Assembly (NCBI GenBank): GCA_964386735.1
Contig: CAYLTW010000003.1
Span: 1-64,000 of the forward strand
Length of the DNA: 64,000 nt
Reading direction: 5' to 3'
From: UBA1847 sp964386735
GTDB lineage: Bacteria > Pseudomonadota > Gammaproteobacteria > Steroidobacterales > Woeseiaceae
Part shown: positions 7,868-16,952 of the stretch, in pieces
How positions within the stretch are numbered: position 1 is the first letter of the stretch
Layout of the letters: each line of letters starts with the position of its first letter
Translations under genes and position numbers: made by a program
Notes under the pieces: model-generated
The model's database searches: none
The model's input: the letters and a program-made list of their open reading frames with translations, nothing else
Told to the model about the DNA's origin: nothing

Positions 7868-8590
7868 ATGAGTGAAAGTCCGGCCCCGTACCGTCGAGTC
7901 CTGCTGAAGTTGAGCGGAGAGGCGCTTATGGGTCAGCTGGACTATGGCATTGAGCCGAAAGTCATTCAGCGCCTTGCCACGGAGATTGCGACGGCGGGAA
8001 AGGCCGGTGTCGAGATCGCAATTGTTATCGGTGGCGGCAATATTTTTCGCGGCGCCGGGTTGGCGCGCTCCGGTATGGATCGAGTGACTGGCGACTATAT
8101 GGGCATGCTCGCGACCGTCATGAACGCGCTTGCGATTCAGGACGCGCTCGAATCTATCGATGTCTATGCGCGTGTCATGTCGGCACTGCAAATTCATGAA
8201 GTTTGCGAAGACTATATTCGGCGCCGAGCGGTCAGGCATCTCGAGAAAGGCAGGGTTGTCATTCTGGCGGCCGGTACCGGCAATCCATTTTTTACGACGG
8301 ATACAGCGGCAAGTCTGCGCGCCATCGAGATTGGTGCCGACGTGCTGCTCAAGGCGACAATGGTCGACGGAGTGTATGACTCCGATCCGGTTGGAAATCC
8401 GGGTGCCAAGAAATTTGAAACAGTTTCTTACGATCAGGTCATTGCCGACAAGCTAGGTGTCATGGACGCGACTGCGGTTGTCATGTGCAGGGATAACAAT
8501 CTGCCGTTGCGTATATTCGACCTGACACAGCCGAATGCATTGGTTGAGGCGATGTCCGGGGAAAATGTTGGCTCGCTGATTTGCGCATAA
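7868..8590 (+). CDS. pyrH: Uridylate kinase (UMP kinase)
   Basis: PyrH phosphorylates UMP to UDP in pyrimidine synthesis and forms a regulated hexamer. The 240-residue product shows the amino-acid-kinase fold signatures: YRRVLLKLSGEALMG at residues 8-22, VIGGGNIFRGAGLA around residue 55, and the acceptor-site region GTGNPFFTTDTAASLRA. GGAGTG lies 7 nt before the ATG. A 106-bp gap after tsf, richer in A and T, probably holds a promoter, so pyrH may begin a new transcript that runs on into frr. Confidence 0.97.
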   Translation: MSESPAPYRRVLLKLSGEALMGQLDYGIEPKVIQRLATEIATAGKAGVEIAIVIGGGNIFRGAGLARSGMDRVTGDYMGMLATVMNALAIQDALESIDVYARVMSALQIHEVCEDYIRRRAVRHLEKGRVVILAAGTGNPFFTTDTAASLRAIEIGADVLLKATMVDGVYDSDPVGNPGAKKFETVSYDQVIADKLGVMDATAVVMCRDNNLPLRIFDLTQPNALVEAMSGENVGSLICA

Positions 8591-8615
8591 CTAAAGAGAG
8601 CAGGGGTGCAAAAAC

Positions 8616-9173
8616 GTGTTGGATGAGATCAAAAAAGACGCTGGCGACCGAATGTCAAAAAGCGTCGCCGCGCTCAAACAGGACATGACCAAAATTCGAA
8701 CCGGTCGTGCGCACACGAGCCTGCTCGATCATATTACCGTTGCTTACTACGGCAGCGAAGTACCCCTGAAGCAGGTATCGAATGTCGGTGTCGAAGATTC
8801 GCGAACCCTGACAGTAACGCCCTGGGAAAAAGACATGGTAGGGGTCATCGAGAAAGCGATAATGAATTCCGACCTCGGCCTCAATCCGGCGTCAGCCGGG
8901 ACTGTGATTCGTGTGCCGTTGCCGCCACTAACCGAGGAGCGTCGTAAGGACATGATTCGAGTGGTTCGCAGTGAAGCGGAGGGCGCGCGAATTGCCGTTC
9001 GCAATATCAGGCGCGATGCAATCAGCGACATCAAGGATCTCCTCAAGGAAAAGATGATTGGTGAAGATGATGAGCATCGAGGCGAAGATGAAATTCAGGT
9101 TATTACAGACAAGTATGTCGCGGAGATCGACCAGGTCCTGGCCGAGAAAGAAAGTGATTTGATGGAAATCTGA
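8616..9173 (+). CDS. frr: Ribosome recycling factor
   Basis: RRF splits post-termination ribosomes together with EF-G. The product is exactly 185 residues, the usual length, with the family pattern from KIRTGRAHTSLLDHI in the first third to the C-terminal helix. The start is GTG at 8616 with CAGGGG upstream. The central insertion domain carries LTVTPWEKDMVGVIEKAI. A short acidic-basic stretch (GEDDEHRGEDE) replaces the usual sequence near the start of the last helix. frr sits between pyrH and uppS as expected. In E. coli dxr would come next, but here uppS abuts frr directly. Confidence 0.97.
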   Translation: MLDEIKKDAGDRMSKSVAALKQDMTKIRTGRAHTSLLDHITVAYYGSEVPLKQVSNVGVEDSRTLTVTPWEKDMVGVIEKAIMNSDLGLNPASAGTVIRVPLPPLTEERRKDMIRVVRSEAEGARIAVRNIRRDAISDIKDLLKEKMIGEDDEHRGEDEIQVITDKYVAEIDQVLAEKESDLMEI

Positions 9174-9923
9174 GTGCAGGGTCTGTTGTCTACTGAATCT
9201 AATATTCCTGTACACGTCGCCGTCATCATGGATGGAAACGGGCGTTGGGCACGTGAGCGCGGCAAACGCCGTCACAGCGGGCATCGCGCCGGCGTGAAGT
9301 CGGTACGCGCGACTGTCGAGCAAGCGGCGCTCAAAGGTGTCCAGCACTTGACATTGTTCGCCTTCAGTAGCGAAAACTGGAGCCGGCCGGCGGAGGAGGT
9401 TAGCCGCCTGATGGGCCTTTTTGTGGAAGCACTGCAACGAGAAGTCGAGGAGTTGCATCGTAACAATGTACGGCTCGAATTCATTGGCGATCGTGCTCGC
9501 CTGAGCAAGGGAATGGTACGAAAAATTGAAGCAGCTGAGGCCCATACGGCTGGTAACGACGGCTTGCATCTCATCGTCGCCGTGGCCTACGGCGGTCGCT
9601 GGGATATCGTCGAAGCGGCGCGGCGTGTCGCGGTCAAGGTGGTCGTTGGCGATATTCATGTAAAGGATATTGACGAAAAGTTGCTCACGAGCAGTATGCA
9701 ACTTGCGGGCGTACCCGATCCGGATCTGTTGATTCGAACGGGTGGGGAGCAACGAATTAGCAATTTCCTGCTCTGGAATCTTGCCTATGCGGAACTCTGG
9801 TTCTGCGATACGCTGTGGCCCGACTTCGACGAGGCCGAATTCGACAAAGCGCTCGATTACTTCGCGCGGCGTCAGCGGCGCTTCGGTCACACGGGCGATC
9901 AAATGAAGGCGGCCGAATGTTGA
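9174..9923 (+). CDS. uppS: Undecaprenyl diphosphate synthase (cis-prenyltransferase)
   Basis: UppS builds the C55 lipid carrier for peptidoglycan and O-antigen from farnesyl and isopentenyl diphosphates. The 249-residue product has the diagnostic MDGNGRWARERG near residue 19 (catalytic aspartate in the first motif), FAFSSENWSRP, and the C-terminal DLLIRTGGEQRISNFLLWNLAYAE that closes the active site. The GTG at 9174 follows the frr stop with no gap, implying translational coupling. The end overlaps cdsA by 7 nt. Confidence 0.96.
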   Translation: MQGLLSTESNIPVHVAVIMDGNGRWARERGKRRHSGHRAGVKSVRATVEQAALKGVQHLTLFAFSSENWSRPAEEVSRLMGLFVEALQREVEELHRNNVRLEFIGDRARLSKGMVRKIEAAEAHTAGNDGLHLIVAVAYGGRWDIVEAARRVAVKVVVGDIHVKDIDEKLLTSSMQLAGVPDPDLLIRTGGEQRISNFLLWNLAYAELWFCDTLWPDFDEAEFDKALDYFARRQRRFGHTGDQMKAAEC

Positions 9924-10702
9924 AGCAACGCATTATCACGGCAGTAATTTCCATCGCGATTCTCGGCGTGGTGCTGTTCCTTGTGCCGCCGATGGTCGCC
10001 GAATTCGTTATTGCACTCCTTATACTTGCTGCAGCGTGGGAATGGTCGGGACTCATAGGCGCCCATTCAGTGCTGGCAAGAATTTTCTACGTCATATTCA
10101 TCGCGGCGTTGATGGCCGTGGTCGGAATGATCTGGCCAGATGGTGTCGAGCGAATCTTGCAACTTGCGGTCATCTGGTGGCTGGTTGCACTCATTTGGAC
10201 GTTTTTGTTCCCCACGCCGATTCCCGCAATCGTCCGCTGGTTATCCGGCGTGCTTGTTCTCATTCCGATGTACGCAGCGCTGGTTCTGCTTTACCAGACA
10301 GCGCCGTCCCTGCTGCTCTTTGTTCTTCTCATCGTGTGGGCGGCGGACGTCGGTGCGTACTTCGCTGGCAAGCAGTTTGGCCGAGTGAAGCTGGCACCAG
10401 GTATCAGCCCGGGAAAAACGTGGGAAGGCGTTATCGGCGGGCTCGTGCTGGTTGCGATATTGGTCTGGGCCCGAAGCTTTTGGTTCGAAGCAGACCTGGC
10501 TGTACTGATTCCGTTTAGCATGGGCGTCGCCGGCGTGTCGATCGTCGGCGACCTGACTGTGAGCATGTTCAAGCGCACAGCGGGCTTAAAAGATAGCGGC
10601 ACATTGTTTCCTGGCCACGGCGGAGTATTGGATCGGGTCGACAGCGTGGCCGCGGCCGCGCCCGTTTTCGCCCTTGGGCTGAGCTGGACGGGGCTGAACT
10701 GA
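9917..10702 (+). CDS. cdsA: Phosphatidate cytidylyltransferase
   Basis: CdsA makes CDP-diacylglycerol from phosphatidate and CTP, the branch point of phospholipid synthesis. The 261-residue membrane protein has several hydrophobic segments and the family signature near its C-terminus: MFKRTAGLKDSGTLFPGHGG, then VLDRVDS. The ATG at 9917, preceded by AAGGCGG, is preferred over an upstream in-frame start that would add 34 arginine-rich residues inside uppS. In Pseudomonas dxr lies between cdsA and rseP; here only 70 bp separate them and no dxr is present. Confidence 0.95.
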   Translation: MLKQRIITAVISIAILGVVLFLVPPMVAEFVIALLILAAAWEWSGLIGAHSVLARIFYVIFIAALMAVVGMIWPDGVERILQLAVIWWLVALIWTFLFPTPIPAIVRWLSGVLVLIPMYAALVLLYQTAPSLLLFVLLIVWAADVGAYFAGKQFGRVKLAPGISPGKTWEGVIGGLVLVAILVWARSFWFEADLAVLIPFSMGVAGVSIVGDLTVSMFKRTAGLKDSGTLFPGHGGVLDRVDSVAAAAPVFALGLSWTGLN

Positions 10703-10772
10703 TGACGGGTTCAGTATTAGTTAATAAGCTGGCACCTAAGATGCTGAAGTTTGTCAGAGAAAACAGCTAGCT

Positions 10773-12128
10773 ATGGGTAACGCAATAAACAGTCTTCTCG
10801 CATTCATCGTGGCGATCAGCGTTCTGGTCGCGGTTCACGAGTACGGGCATTACATTGTCGGTCGCTGGCTGGGCATGAAAGTCCTGCGGTTTTCAATCGG
10901 TTTCGGTAAACCAATCTGGACGTGGGTTGGTGCCGGCGAAGACCGTACCGAGTATTGTATTTCGGCGATACCGCTCGGCGGTTACGTGCGTTTTCTGGAC
11001 GGACGCGAAGGCCCGGTCGACGTTCATGATGAGGGCAGGGCATTCAATCACCGCCCAATCCCGGCGAGAGTTGCTGTCTTGCTTGCCGGACCGTTGTTCA
11101 ATTTCCTGTTCGCGGTCCTGGCCTACTGGGCACTCTTCGTCTATGGAGTGCCGACATTGCGGCCGGCAATCGGCGACATCGAGCCCGGGACACTTGCGGC
11201 GGATGCGGGCCTTGCTTTCGGTGATCGGATCATCGCTGTCGGCGACACCGAGACTCCGGACTGGGAATCGGCGCTTGTGGCGATGCTGGACGGCATAATT
11301 GCCGATGGTCAGGTAGCATTGCGTCTTGAAGATGAGGCTGGAGGTCAGCGTTGGGCAACCATTGACGTCGGTGAAAATGCAACGAGCCTGACCGAGCCCG
11401 GAATGCTTTTCGATGGTCTGGGCTTCAAACCCTGGCAGCCGCCAGCCATTGTTGGCGAGGTCGCAAGGGGTGGCGCAGCGGAGACTGCCGGTATTAAAAC
11501 GGGTGATCAATTCGTCGAAATCGATGGCGAGGTGATTTCCAGCTTCAGCGACTTGCGCGACGTAGTCGCTGCGCGGCCGGACAAGGCTGTCGTGCTCATA
11601 GTCGAGCGTGGTACTGAAATATTGCGAATTAATGTAGTAATTGGCTCGGACATGCGCGATGGGCAGCGCATTGGTTTGCTCGGTGTCAGCGCCGCTGCCA
11701 ACACCACGGACTACTTCTATTTGCGTAAATTCGGACCACTGGAATCCGTCAGCCAGGCGACGGCACGGATGTGGACATCAACAATGTTTACGCTACGAAT
11801 GCTCGGTCGAATGGTGACGGGTGAGGTCTCAATCAAGAATATCAGCGGACCGATCAATATTGCCCAGTTTGCCGGTGCATCCGCACAGGCTGGCGTCAGC
11901 AACTTTCTGGGATTTCTGGCGATTGTCAGCATCAGCCTCGGCGTGCTTAATCTATTGCCGGTACCCGTGCTGGATGGCGGTCAAATTGTGTACCAGCTCG
12001 TGGAGTGGATCAAAGGCAGCCCGATGTCCGACCGTGCTCAACTCGCGGGTCAGCAAGCCGGGATACTGGCTCTGATCTTGCTGATGAGCTTCGCTTTCTA
12101 CAACGATATTGCGAGAATGCTGGGCTAG
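10773..12128 (+). CDS. rseP: Site-2 zinc metalloprotease of the sigma-E pathway
   Basis: RseP cuts the RseA transmembrane segment after DegS and so releases sigma-E; it also clears leftover signal peptides. The 451-residue protein starts in a membrane helix with the zinc motif HEYGH at residues 22-26. It continues with two PDZ domains (around residues 125-200 and 205-300), the second with GGAAETAGIKTGDQFVEIDG, and ends with the second active-site motif LLPVPVLDGGQIVYQ and a last membrane helix. Its target RseA is encoded at 46204. The gene keeps the standard place between cdsA and bamA. Confidence 0.96.
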   Translation: MGNAINSLLAFIVAISVLVAVHEYGHYIVGRWLGMKVLRFSIGFGKPIWTWVGAGEDRTEYCISAIPLGGYVRFLDGREGPVDVHDEGRAFNHRPIPARVAVLLAGPLFNFLFAVLAYWALFVYGVPTLRPAIGDIEPGTLAADAGLAFGDRIIAVGDTETPDWESALVAMLDGIIADGQVALRLEDEAGGQRWATIDVGENATSLTEPGMLFDGLGFKPWQPPAIVGEVARGGAAETAGIKTGDQFVEIDGEVISSFSDLRDVVAARPDKAVVLIVERGTEILRINVVIGSDMRDGQRIGLLGVSAAANTTDYFYLRKFGPLESVSQATARMWTSTMFTLRMLGRMVTGEVSIKNISGPINIAQFAGASAQAGVSNFLGFLAIVSISLGVLNLLPVPVLDGGQIVYQLVEWIKGSPMSDRAQLAGQQAGILALILLMSFAFYNDIARMLG

Positions 12129-12153
12129 CCCCGGGGGTTTACGGGAACGACGA

Positions 12154-14568
12154 ATGATTGACCTGCGAAAATTGAAGTTCAGGCGCTTGCGTGTGCTGCC
12201 CGTCGGCGTTGCGATGTTTCTGTTGGCTGTTCCGCTGTTCGCCGCCGTCGGGGAGGCATTTGTCGTCCGCGACATGCGGGTAGAGGGCCTGCAACGTATA
12301 TCGGAAGGCACGGTTTTCAACTATTTGCCGATCAATATTGGCGACACGGTCGACAAGATACGAATACAGGAATCCATAAAGTCGCTTTATGGGCAAGGTC
12401 TGTTTGACGACATCGAAATTCGTCGGGACGGCGATACGCTCCTGATCGTTGTGATAGAGCGTCCGTCGATCGAAAGTTTTGATATTGACGGCAACAAGGA
12501 TATCAAGACCGAAGATCTAATGGAGTCCTTGCGCGGCGTCGGCCTCGCAAAGGGTCGTACATTTGACCGTTCGGTTCTCGACAACGTAGAAATGTTCCTG
12601 CGCGATCAATACTACGATCGTGGCAAATACGCCGTGAAGATTACTCCGACCGTAATTGATCGACCGAACAACACGGTCAGGGTATCTATTGCTGTTGAAG
12701 AAGGGGATCGTGCCAAGATTCGCCAGGTGAACATCGTTGGTAACGAGACTTTTTCGGAAAAAGATATCCGCGAAGACTTTGCGCTCGACACAGGCAACTG
12801 GTTGTCGTGGATTCGTCAGGACGACCGCTATTCGAAAGAGGGTCTCGAGGGCGACCTTGAGATCTTGCGCTCTTACTATATGGATCGTGGATACGCCGAT
12901 TTCACGATCGAGTCGACACAGGTAGCAATATCGCCGAACAAGAAAGACATATTCGTCACGATCTCGATCAAAGAAGGTGAACAATACACGGTGTCCGACC
13001 TAAAGTTGGTCGGCGAGATGGTGATCCCCGAAGTGTTCCTCAGCGGATTGGTTCTTGCGCAACCAGGGTCAATTTTTAACCAGGCCTTGCTCACGCGCAG
13101 CACCGAATTGATGTCGATGCGGCTTGGCGAGGAGGGCTACGCGAACGCCGAGGTCGAGCCGGTGTGGGAACTCGACGAGGAGACCAAGGAAGCGGAGATC
13201 ACGTTTTTCGTGACTGCAAAGAGTCGCGTATACGTTCGTCGCATAAATTTCGAAGGCGTAGCGGAAGTCGATGACGAAGTGCTACGCCGCGAGTTGCGCC
13301 AGTTGGAAGGCGCTTACCTGTCTAATTTGCTGATCGATCGTTCCAAGATTCGATTGCAGCGATTACCGTATATTGAGAGAGTCGACGTCGAGAATGTTCC
13401 GGTGCCCGGCAGCCCTGATCTCGTCGATGTCGATTTCGCTATTGAGTATCGCATGCCCGGTCAGTTTTCCGGCGGTGTCGGATACTCCGAGTCACAAAAG
13501 CTGCTGTTGAACGGCAGTATCGTACATACCAATTTTCTTGGTACTGGCAATCGTGTCGCTCTCGAGATAAACACCGGCAAATTCTCAAAGCTCTACAGTA
13601 TTTCCCACACCGATCCGTTTCGGACGATAGACGGCGTTCGTCGTACACTTAGCGTTAACTATCGCGATATCACCCAATTTACGGCTGCGACATCCAACTT
13701 CTCGACCACGACAGCCGGGGCGTCAGTGGACTACGGTTATCCTATTAGTGAATTTCAAACGCTGAGTTTCGGCGGTACGTTCCAGAGCGCTGAGTTACTG
13801 TCGTCGACGTCCAGCACAAAGCAGGCGCAGGACTGGGTTGCGAACAATGGCAATCCGTTTGTTCAGGACATCGGCAACGGCGCGGTATTTTTTGGTACAC
13901 AGTTCAATACCTACGAATTGTTGACGGGCTGGACCTATGACAGCAGGAATCGGGCGCTATTCGCGAGTCGTGGCACTCGCCAGCAGATTTTCCTGTCCGC
14001 AACGGTGCCGGGGAGTGAGGTCGATTTCTTCACGGCACGATACAGCATCACCAAATACTTCCCAATAACGCGCAAGTGGATAGTTAGACTTAATACAGAG
14101 CTAGGTTATGGTGCGGCAATCGGCGAAACCACTGCGCTGCCACCCTATAAGCAGTACTTCGGCGGTGGACCAAAGTCGATACGCGGTTTTCGCGAGTCCT
14201 ACCTCGGTCCTCGCGACAGCTTTGGCAGACCTTACGGTGGAAACGTGTTGGTTGCGACCCAGCTAGAGCTTATACTGCCGCTTCCGGAAAAATGGGGAAA
14301 TCAGGCACGTGCCAGCCTCTTTTATGATGTGGGCAATGTGTTTAACACTGGCGAAGTCAAATTTACTGACAAACTCGGTAGTCCGGTCGAGTACAAGCCG
14401 GACTTCAATGAGCTACGGGCGTCGGTGGGTATCGGCGTACAGTGGCTGGCGCCGCTCGGATTATTCAGATTCAGTTACGCCTTCCCGCTCAATGCGTACG
14501 AAGGTAACGACAGATTTTATAAAGACGAACTGGAACGGTTCCAGTTCTCAATTGGTCAAGCGTTTTAA
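12154..14568 (+). CDS. bamA: Outer-membrane protein assembly factor BamA
   Basis: BamA is the core Omp85 protein that folds beta-barrels into the outer membrane. The ATG at 12154 gives 804 residues with a basic N-terminus and a signal peptide ending near residue 34. Five POTRA domains follow (about residues 38-435), and then the barrel. The conserved lid motif is IRGFRESYLGPRD, and the chain ends in FSIGQAF with the C-terminal phenylalanine recognised by the Bam machine. An in-frame start 45 bp upstream lies inside rseP and would put residues before the signal peptide. skp follows by 14 nt, the usual partner. Confidence 0.97.
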   Translation: MIDLRKLKFRRLRVLPVGVAMFLLAVPLFAAVGEAFVVRDMRVEGLQRISEGTVFNYLPINIGDTVDKIRIQESIKSLYGQGLFDDIEIRRDGDTLLIVVIERPSIESFDIDGNKDIKTEDLMESLRGVGLAKGRTFDRSVLDNVEMFLRDQYYDRGKYAVKITPTVIDRPNNTVRVSIAVEEGDRAKIRQVNIVGNETFSEKDIREDFALDTGNWLSWIRQDDRYSKEGLEGDLEILRSYYMDRGYADFTIESTQVAISPNKKDIFVTISIKEGEQYTVSDLKLVGEMVIPEVFLSGLVLAQPGSIFNQALLTRSTELMSMRLGEEGYANAEVEPVWELDEETKEAEITFFVTAKSRVYVRRINFEGVAEVDDEVLRRELRQLEGAYLSNLLIDRSKIRLQRLPYIERVDVENVPVPGSPDLVDVDFAIEYRMPGQFSGGVGYSESQKLLLNGSIVHTNFLGTGNRVALEINTGKFSKLYSISHTDPFRTIDGVRRTLSVNYRDITQFTAATSNFSTTTAGASVDYGYPISEFQTLSFGGTFQSAELLSSTSSTKQAQDWVANNGNPFVQDIGNGAVFFGTQFNTYELLTGWTYDSRNRALFASRGTRQQIFLSATVPGSEVDFFTARYSITKYFPITRKWIVRLNTELGYGAAIGETTALPPYKQYFGGGPKSIRGFRESYLGPRDSFGRPYGGNVLVATQLELILPLPEKWGNQARASLFYDVGNVFNTGEVKFTDKLGSPVEYKPDFNELRASVGIGVQWLAPLGLFRFSYAFPLNAYEGNDRFYKDELERFQFSIGQAF

Positions 14569-14582
14569 GGATTGGAAAGTTT

Positions 14583-15122
14583 ATGAGTTTCGCAAAACAA
14601 TATATTGTCAAAGCAACTATCGGCATTGCGCTGGTCTGTGCATTTGCACTACCTGCGATAGCGCAGGAGCTGAAGGTCGGCGTCGTTAATATTCCGCTGT
14701 TGATGGATCGTTCGCCACAAACCAAAGCGGCGATGGACGCCTTGCAGGAAGAGTTTGCACCGCGTCAGCGTGAATATGCCGCAAAAGCGAAAGAGCTCGA
14801 AGAACTGACAGTGAAGCTGCAGAAAGATGCCGCGGTCATGGGTGAGACCGAGCGCCGTAACGCGGATAAACAATTGCGTGATTTACAGCGCGAAGTTGCA
14901 CGTTTGCAGAATGAGTTTCAGGAGGACCTGAACCTTCGTCAAAACGAAGAGCTCAGTAATCTGCAACGGTCGCTCCTGGCGGAGGTGCAATTGTACGCGC
15001 AGGCACAAGGTTTTGATCTTGTCCTTGGCGATGGTGTCCTTTTCGCCAGTCCGGCGGTAAACATTACCGACGACGTACTGCAGACCATCGAAACGAACTA
15101 CAACGCCACTGGTTCGCGTTAG
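14583..15122 (+). CDS. skp: Periplasmic chaperone Skp (OmpH family)
   Basis: Skp holds unfolded outer-membrane proteins in the periplasm for BamA. The 179-residue precursor has a signal peptide cut near residue 27 (PAIA before QELKVG), a short beta strand (VGVVNIPLLMDRSP), and a long charged helical hairpin (about residues 50-135) that forms the tentacles of the trimer. It lies between bamA and lpxD as in E. coli and Pseudomonas. GGAAAG precedes the ATG. Confidence 0.93.
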   Translation: MSFAKQYIVKATIGIALVCAFALPAIAQELKVGVVNIPLLMDRSPQTKAAMDALQEEFAPRQREYAAKAKELEELTVKLQKDAAVMGETERRNADKQLRDLQREVARLQNEFQEDLNLRQNEELSNLQRSLLAEVQLYAQAQGFDLVLGDGVLFASPAVNITDDVLQTIETNYNATGSR

Positions 15123-15153
15123 AGAACTTACGCTGGAGGAAGCGTCAGCCGGC

Positions 15154-16164
15154 ATGCCGATCAGCCTCGGAGAACTCGCTACGCGATTCGGATGCGATCT
15201 TGATGGCGATCCGGACATCGAGGTGCGTATGGTCGCGTCGCTGTTGGACGCCAGCCCGGTCAGCATCAGTTTCCTTACTAATTCCGCATGGAAAGACCGC
15301 CTTTTTTCGACGAAGGCGGCTGCTGTTGTGTTGCGCGCAAGCGACGCAGCCGATTGTCCCGTCGCATCGTTGATCAGTGACGATCCTTATGCGAACTACG
15401 CACGCATGGCGGCGCTTCTGCATCCGAGTCCGGCGCCTGTCCCAGGCGTGCACGCGTCAGCTGTGATTGACGCCAGTGCGACGGTTGCACCGAGCGCGCA
15501 AATCGAAGCGCAGGTTTTCATCGGCGAGCGCGCGATCATCGGCGAAAATGCCTACGTCGGCCCGGGTTGTGTTGTCGGATCGGACTGCAGCATCGGGGAC
15601 GACACTCGCCTCCACGCAAATGTGACGATCCTTCGCCAGGTATCGATTGGGATGCGATGTATTTTTCACCCGGGCGCCGTAGTAGGCGCAGACGGTTTTG
15701 GCAATGCCATGACACCCGACGGATGGGTCAAGGTGCCACAGCTCGGTGGCGTCCGGATTGGTAACGACGTTGAAATTGGCGCCAACACGACTATCGATTG
15801 CGGCACGCTCGGAGATACTATTGTCGAAGACGGTGTTCGTATCGACAACCTTTGCCAGATCGGTCACAACGCGCTCATCGGAGCGCATACAGCTATGGCG
15901 GGGAGTACCAGCATCGCCGGAAGTTCGATAATCGGGAAGCGCTGCATGTTTGCCGGCCATTCGGGCGCGGTCGGGCATGTATCGATCTGCGACAATGTAA
16001 TCGTCAGTGCCCAGGGCATGATTACCAAGGACATTACGGAAGCCGGCGTCTATGCATCGAGTTTTCCGGCGGAAAAGGTTCAGGAATGGAACCGCAAGGT
16101 AGCAAGATTCCGTCGTATCGGTGTACTGATTGAGCGTGTTAGCAAACTGGAGAAGGGTGACTGA
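15154..16164 (+). CDS. lpxD: UDP-3-O-acylglucosamine N-acyltransferase
   Basis: LpxD adds the second hydroxyacyl chain in lipid A synthesis, from acyl-ACP. The 336-residue product has the N-terminal uridine-binding domain (MPISLGELATRFGCDLDG at the start) and a long left-handed beta-helix of hexapeptides from about residue 100, with HPGAVVGADGFGNA and QIGHNALIGAHTAMAG. It ends in a C-terminal helix. The nearest ribosome binding site (GGAGG at 15135-15139) is 14 nt away, rather far. The stop shares one base with the lpxA start. fabZ, which normally separates the two genes, is missing. Confidence 0.96.
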   Translation: MPISLGELATRFGCDLDGDPDIEVRMVASLLDASPVSISFLTNSAWKDRLFSTKAAAVVLRASDAADCPVASLISDDPYANYARMAALLHPSPAPVPGVHASAVIDASATVAPSAQIEAQVFIGERAIIGENAYVGPGCVVGSDCSIGDDTRLHANVTILRQVSIGMRCIFHPGAVVGADGFGNAMTPDGWVKVPQLGGVRIGNDVEIGANTTIDCGTLGDTIVEDGVRIDNLCQIGHNALIGAHTAMAGSTSIAGSSIIGKRCMFAGHSGAVGHVSICDNVIVSAQGMITKDITEAGVYASSFPAEKVQEWNRKVARFRRIGVLIERVSKLEKGD

Positions 16165-16946
16165 TGGGCGATCGCATTCATCCTGCGGCGATCATTTCGG
16201 ACAAAGCCAGTATTGCTGACAATGTCGAGATCGGGCCGTATTCTGTCATTGGTGACGATGTCAAAATCGGGGCTGGGACGCGAATCGGCAGCCATGTTGT
16301 TATCAACGGCCCGACAACAATCGGTGCGGATAATCGAATATTCCAATTCGCGTCCATCGGCGACGATCCGCAGGACAAGAAATATGCCGGCGAGCCGACA
16401 AAACTGATCATCGGCGACCGTAATACTATTCGCGAATATTGCACCGTGAGCCGGGGCACCGTCCAGGATCAGGGGATCACGAGCATGGGCGACGACAACT
16501 GGATCATGGCGTACGTTCATATCGCTCACGACTGCGTCATCGGCAACAAGTGCATCATGGCGAACAACGCAACGCTCGCCGGTCATGTACGTGTCGACGA
16601 CTGGGTCATTTTCGCCGGATTCTCGGGCGCGCACCAATTTTGCAAAATCGGGGCGCACGCGTTCCTCGGCATGTATACGGGCGCCAGCCGCGATATTCCC
16701 GCCTACACATTGGTTATGGGCCAGCCTGCAGTGCCGAAAGGCATCAACTCAGAAGGATTGAAGCGACGGGATTTCAATTCGGTGCAAATTCGGAACATCA
16801 AAAATGCTTACCGAATCCTGTATCGGCAGGGCAAGAAACTCAATCAGGCGATCGATGAAATTGCAGCGCTCGCGAAGGACCAGCCTGAGCTCGATGTGTT
16901 CGTCGAATCGTTGCGTTGCTCGTCCGAGCGTGGCATCGCTCGCTAG
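16164..16946 (+). CDS. lpxA: UDP-N-acetylglucosamine acyltransferase
   Basis: LpxA starts lipid A synthesis by acylating UDP-GlcNAc. The 260-residue product has the beta-helix (IHPAAIISDKASIADNVEIG), the family stretch GDDPQDKKYAGEPTKLIIGD, and the catalytic histidine in VHIAHDCVIGN near residue 115-122. GFSGAHQFCKIGAHAFLGM follows, and then the C-terminal helical domain. The ATG overlaps the last base of the lpxD stop, so the two are translationally coupled. Its length matches the 262 of E. coli. Confidence 0.97.
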   Translation: MGDRIHPAAIISDKASIADNVEIGPYSVIGDDVKIGAGTRIGSHVVINGPTTIGADNRIFQFASIGDDPQDKKYAGEPTKLIIGDRNTIREYCTVSRGTVQDQGITSMGDDNWIMAYVHIAHDCVIGNKCIMANNATLAGHVRVDDWVIFAGFSGAHQFCKIGAHAFLGMYTGASRDIPAYTLVMGQPAVPKGINSEGLKRRDFNSVQIRNIKNAYRILYRQGKKLNQAIDEIAALAKDQPELDVFVESLRCSSERGIAR

Positions 16947-16952
16947 TCGATT

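Noticed and set aside
8928..9902. A 324-codon minus-strand frame
   Set aside because: It is antisense to frr and uppS, both secure.
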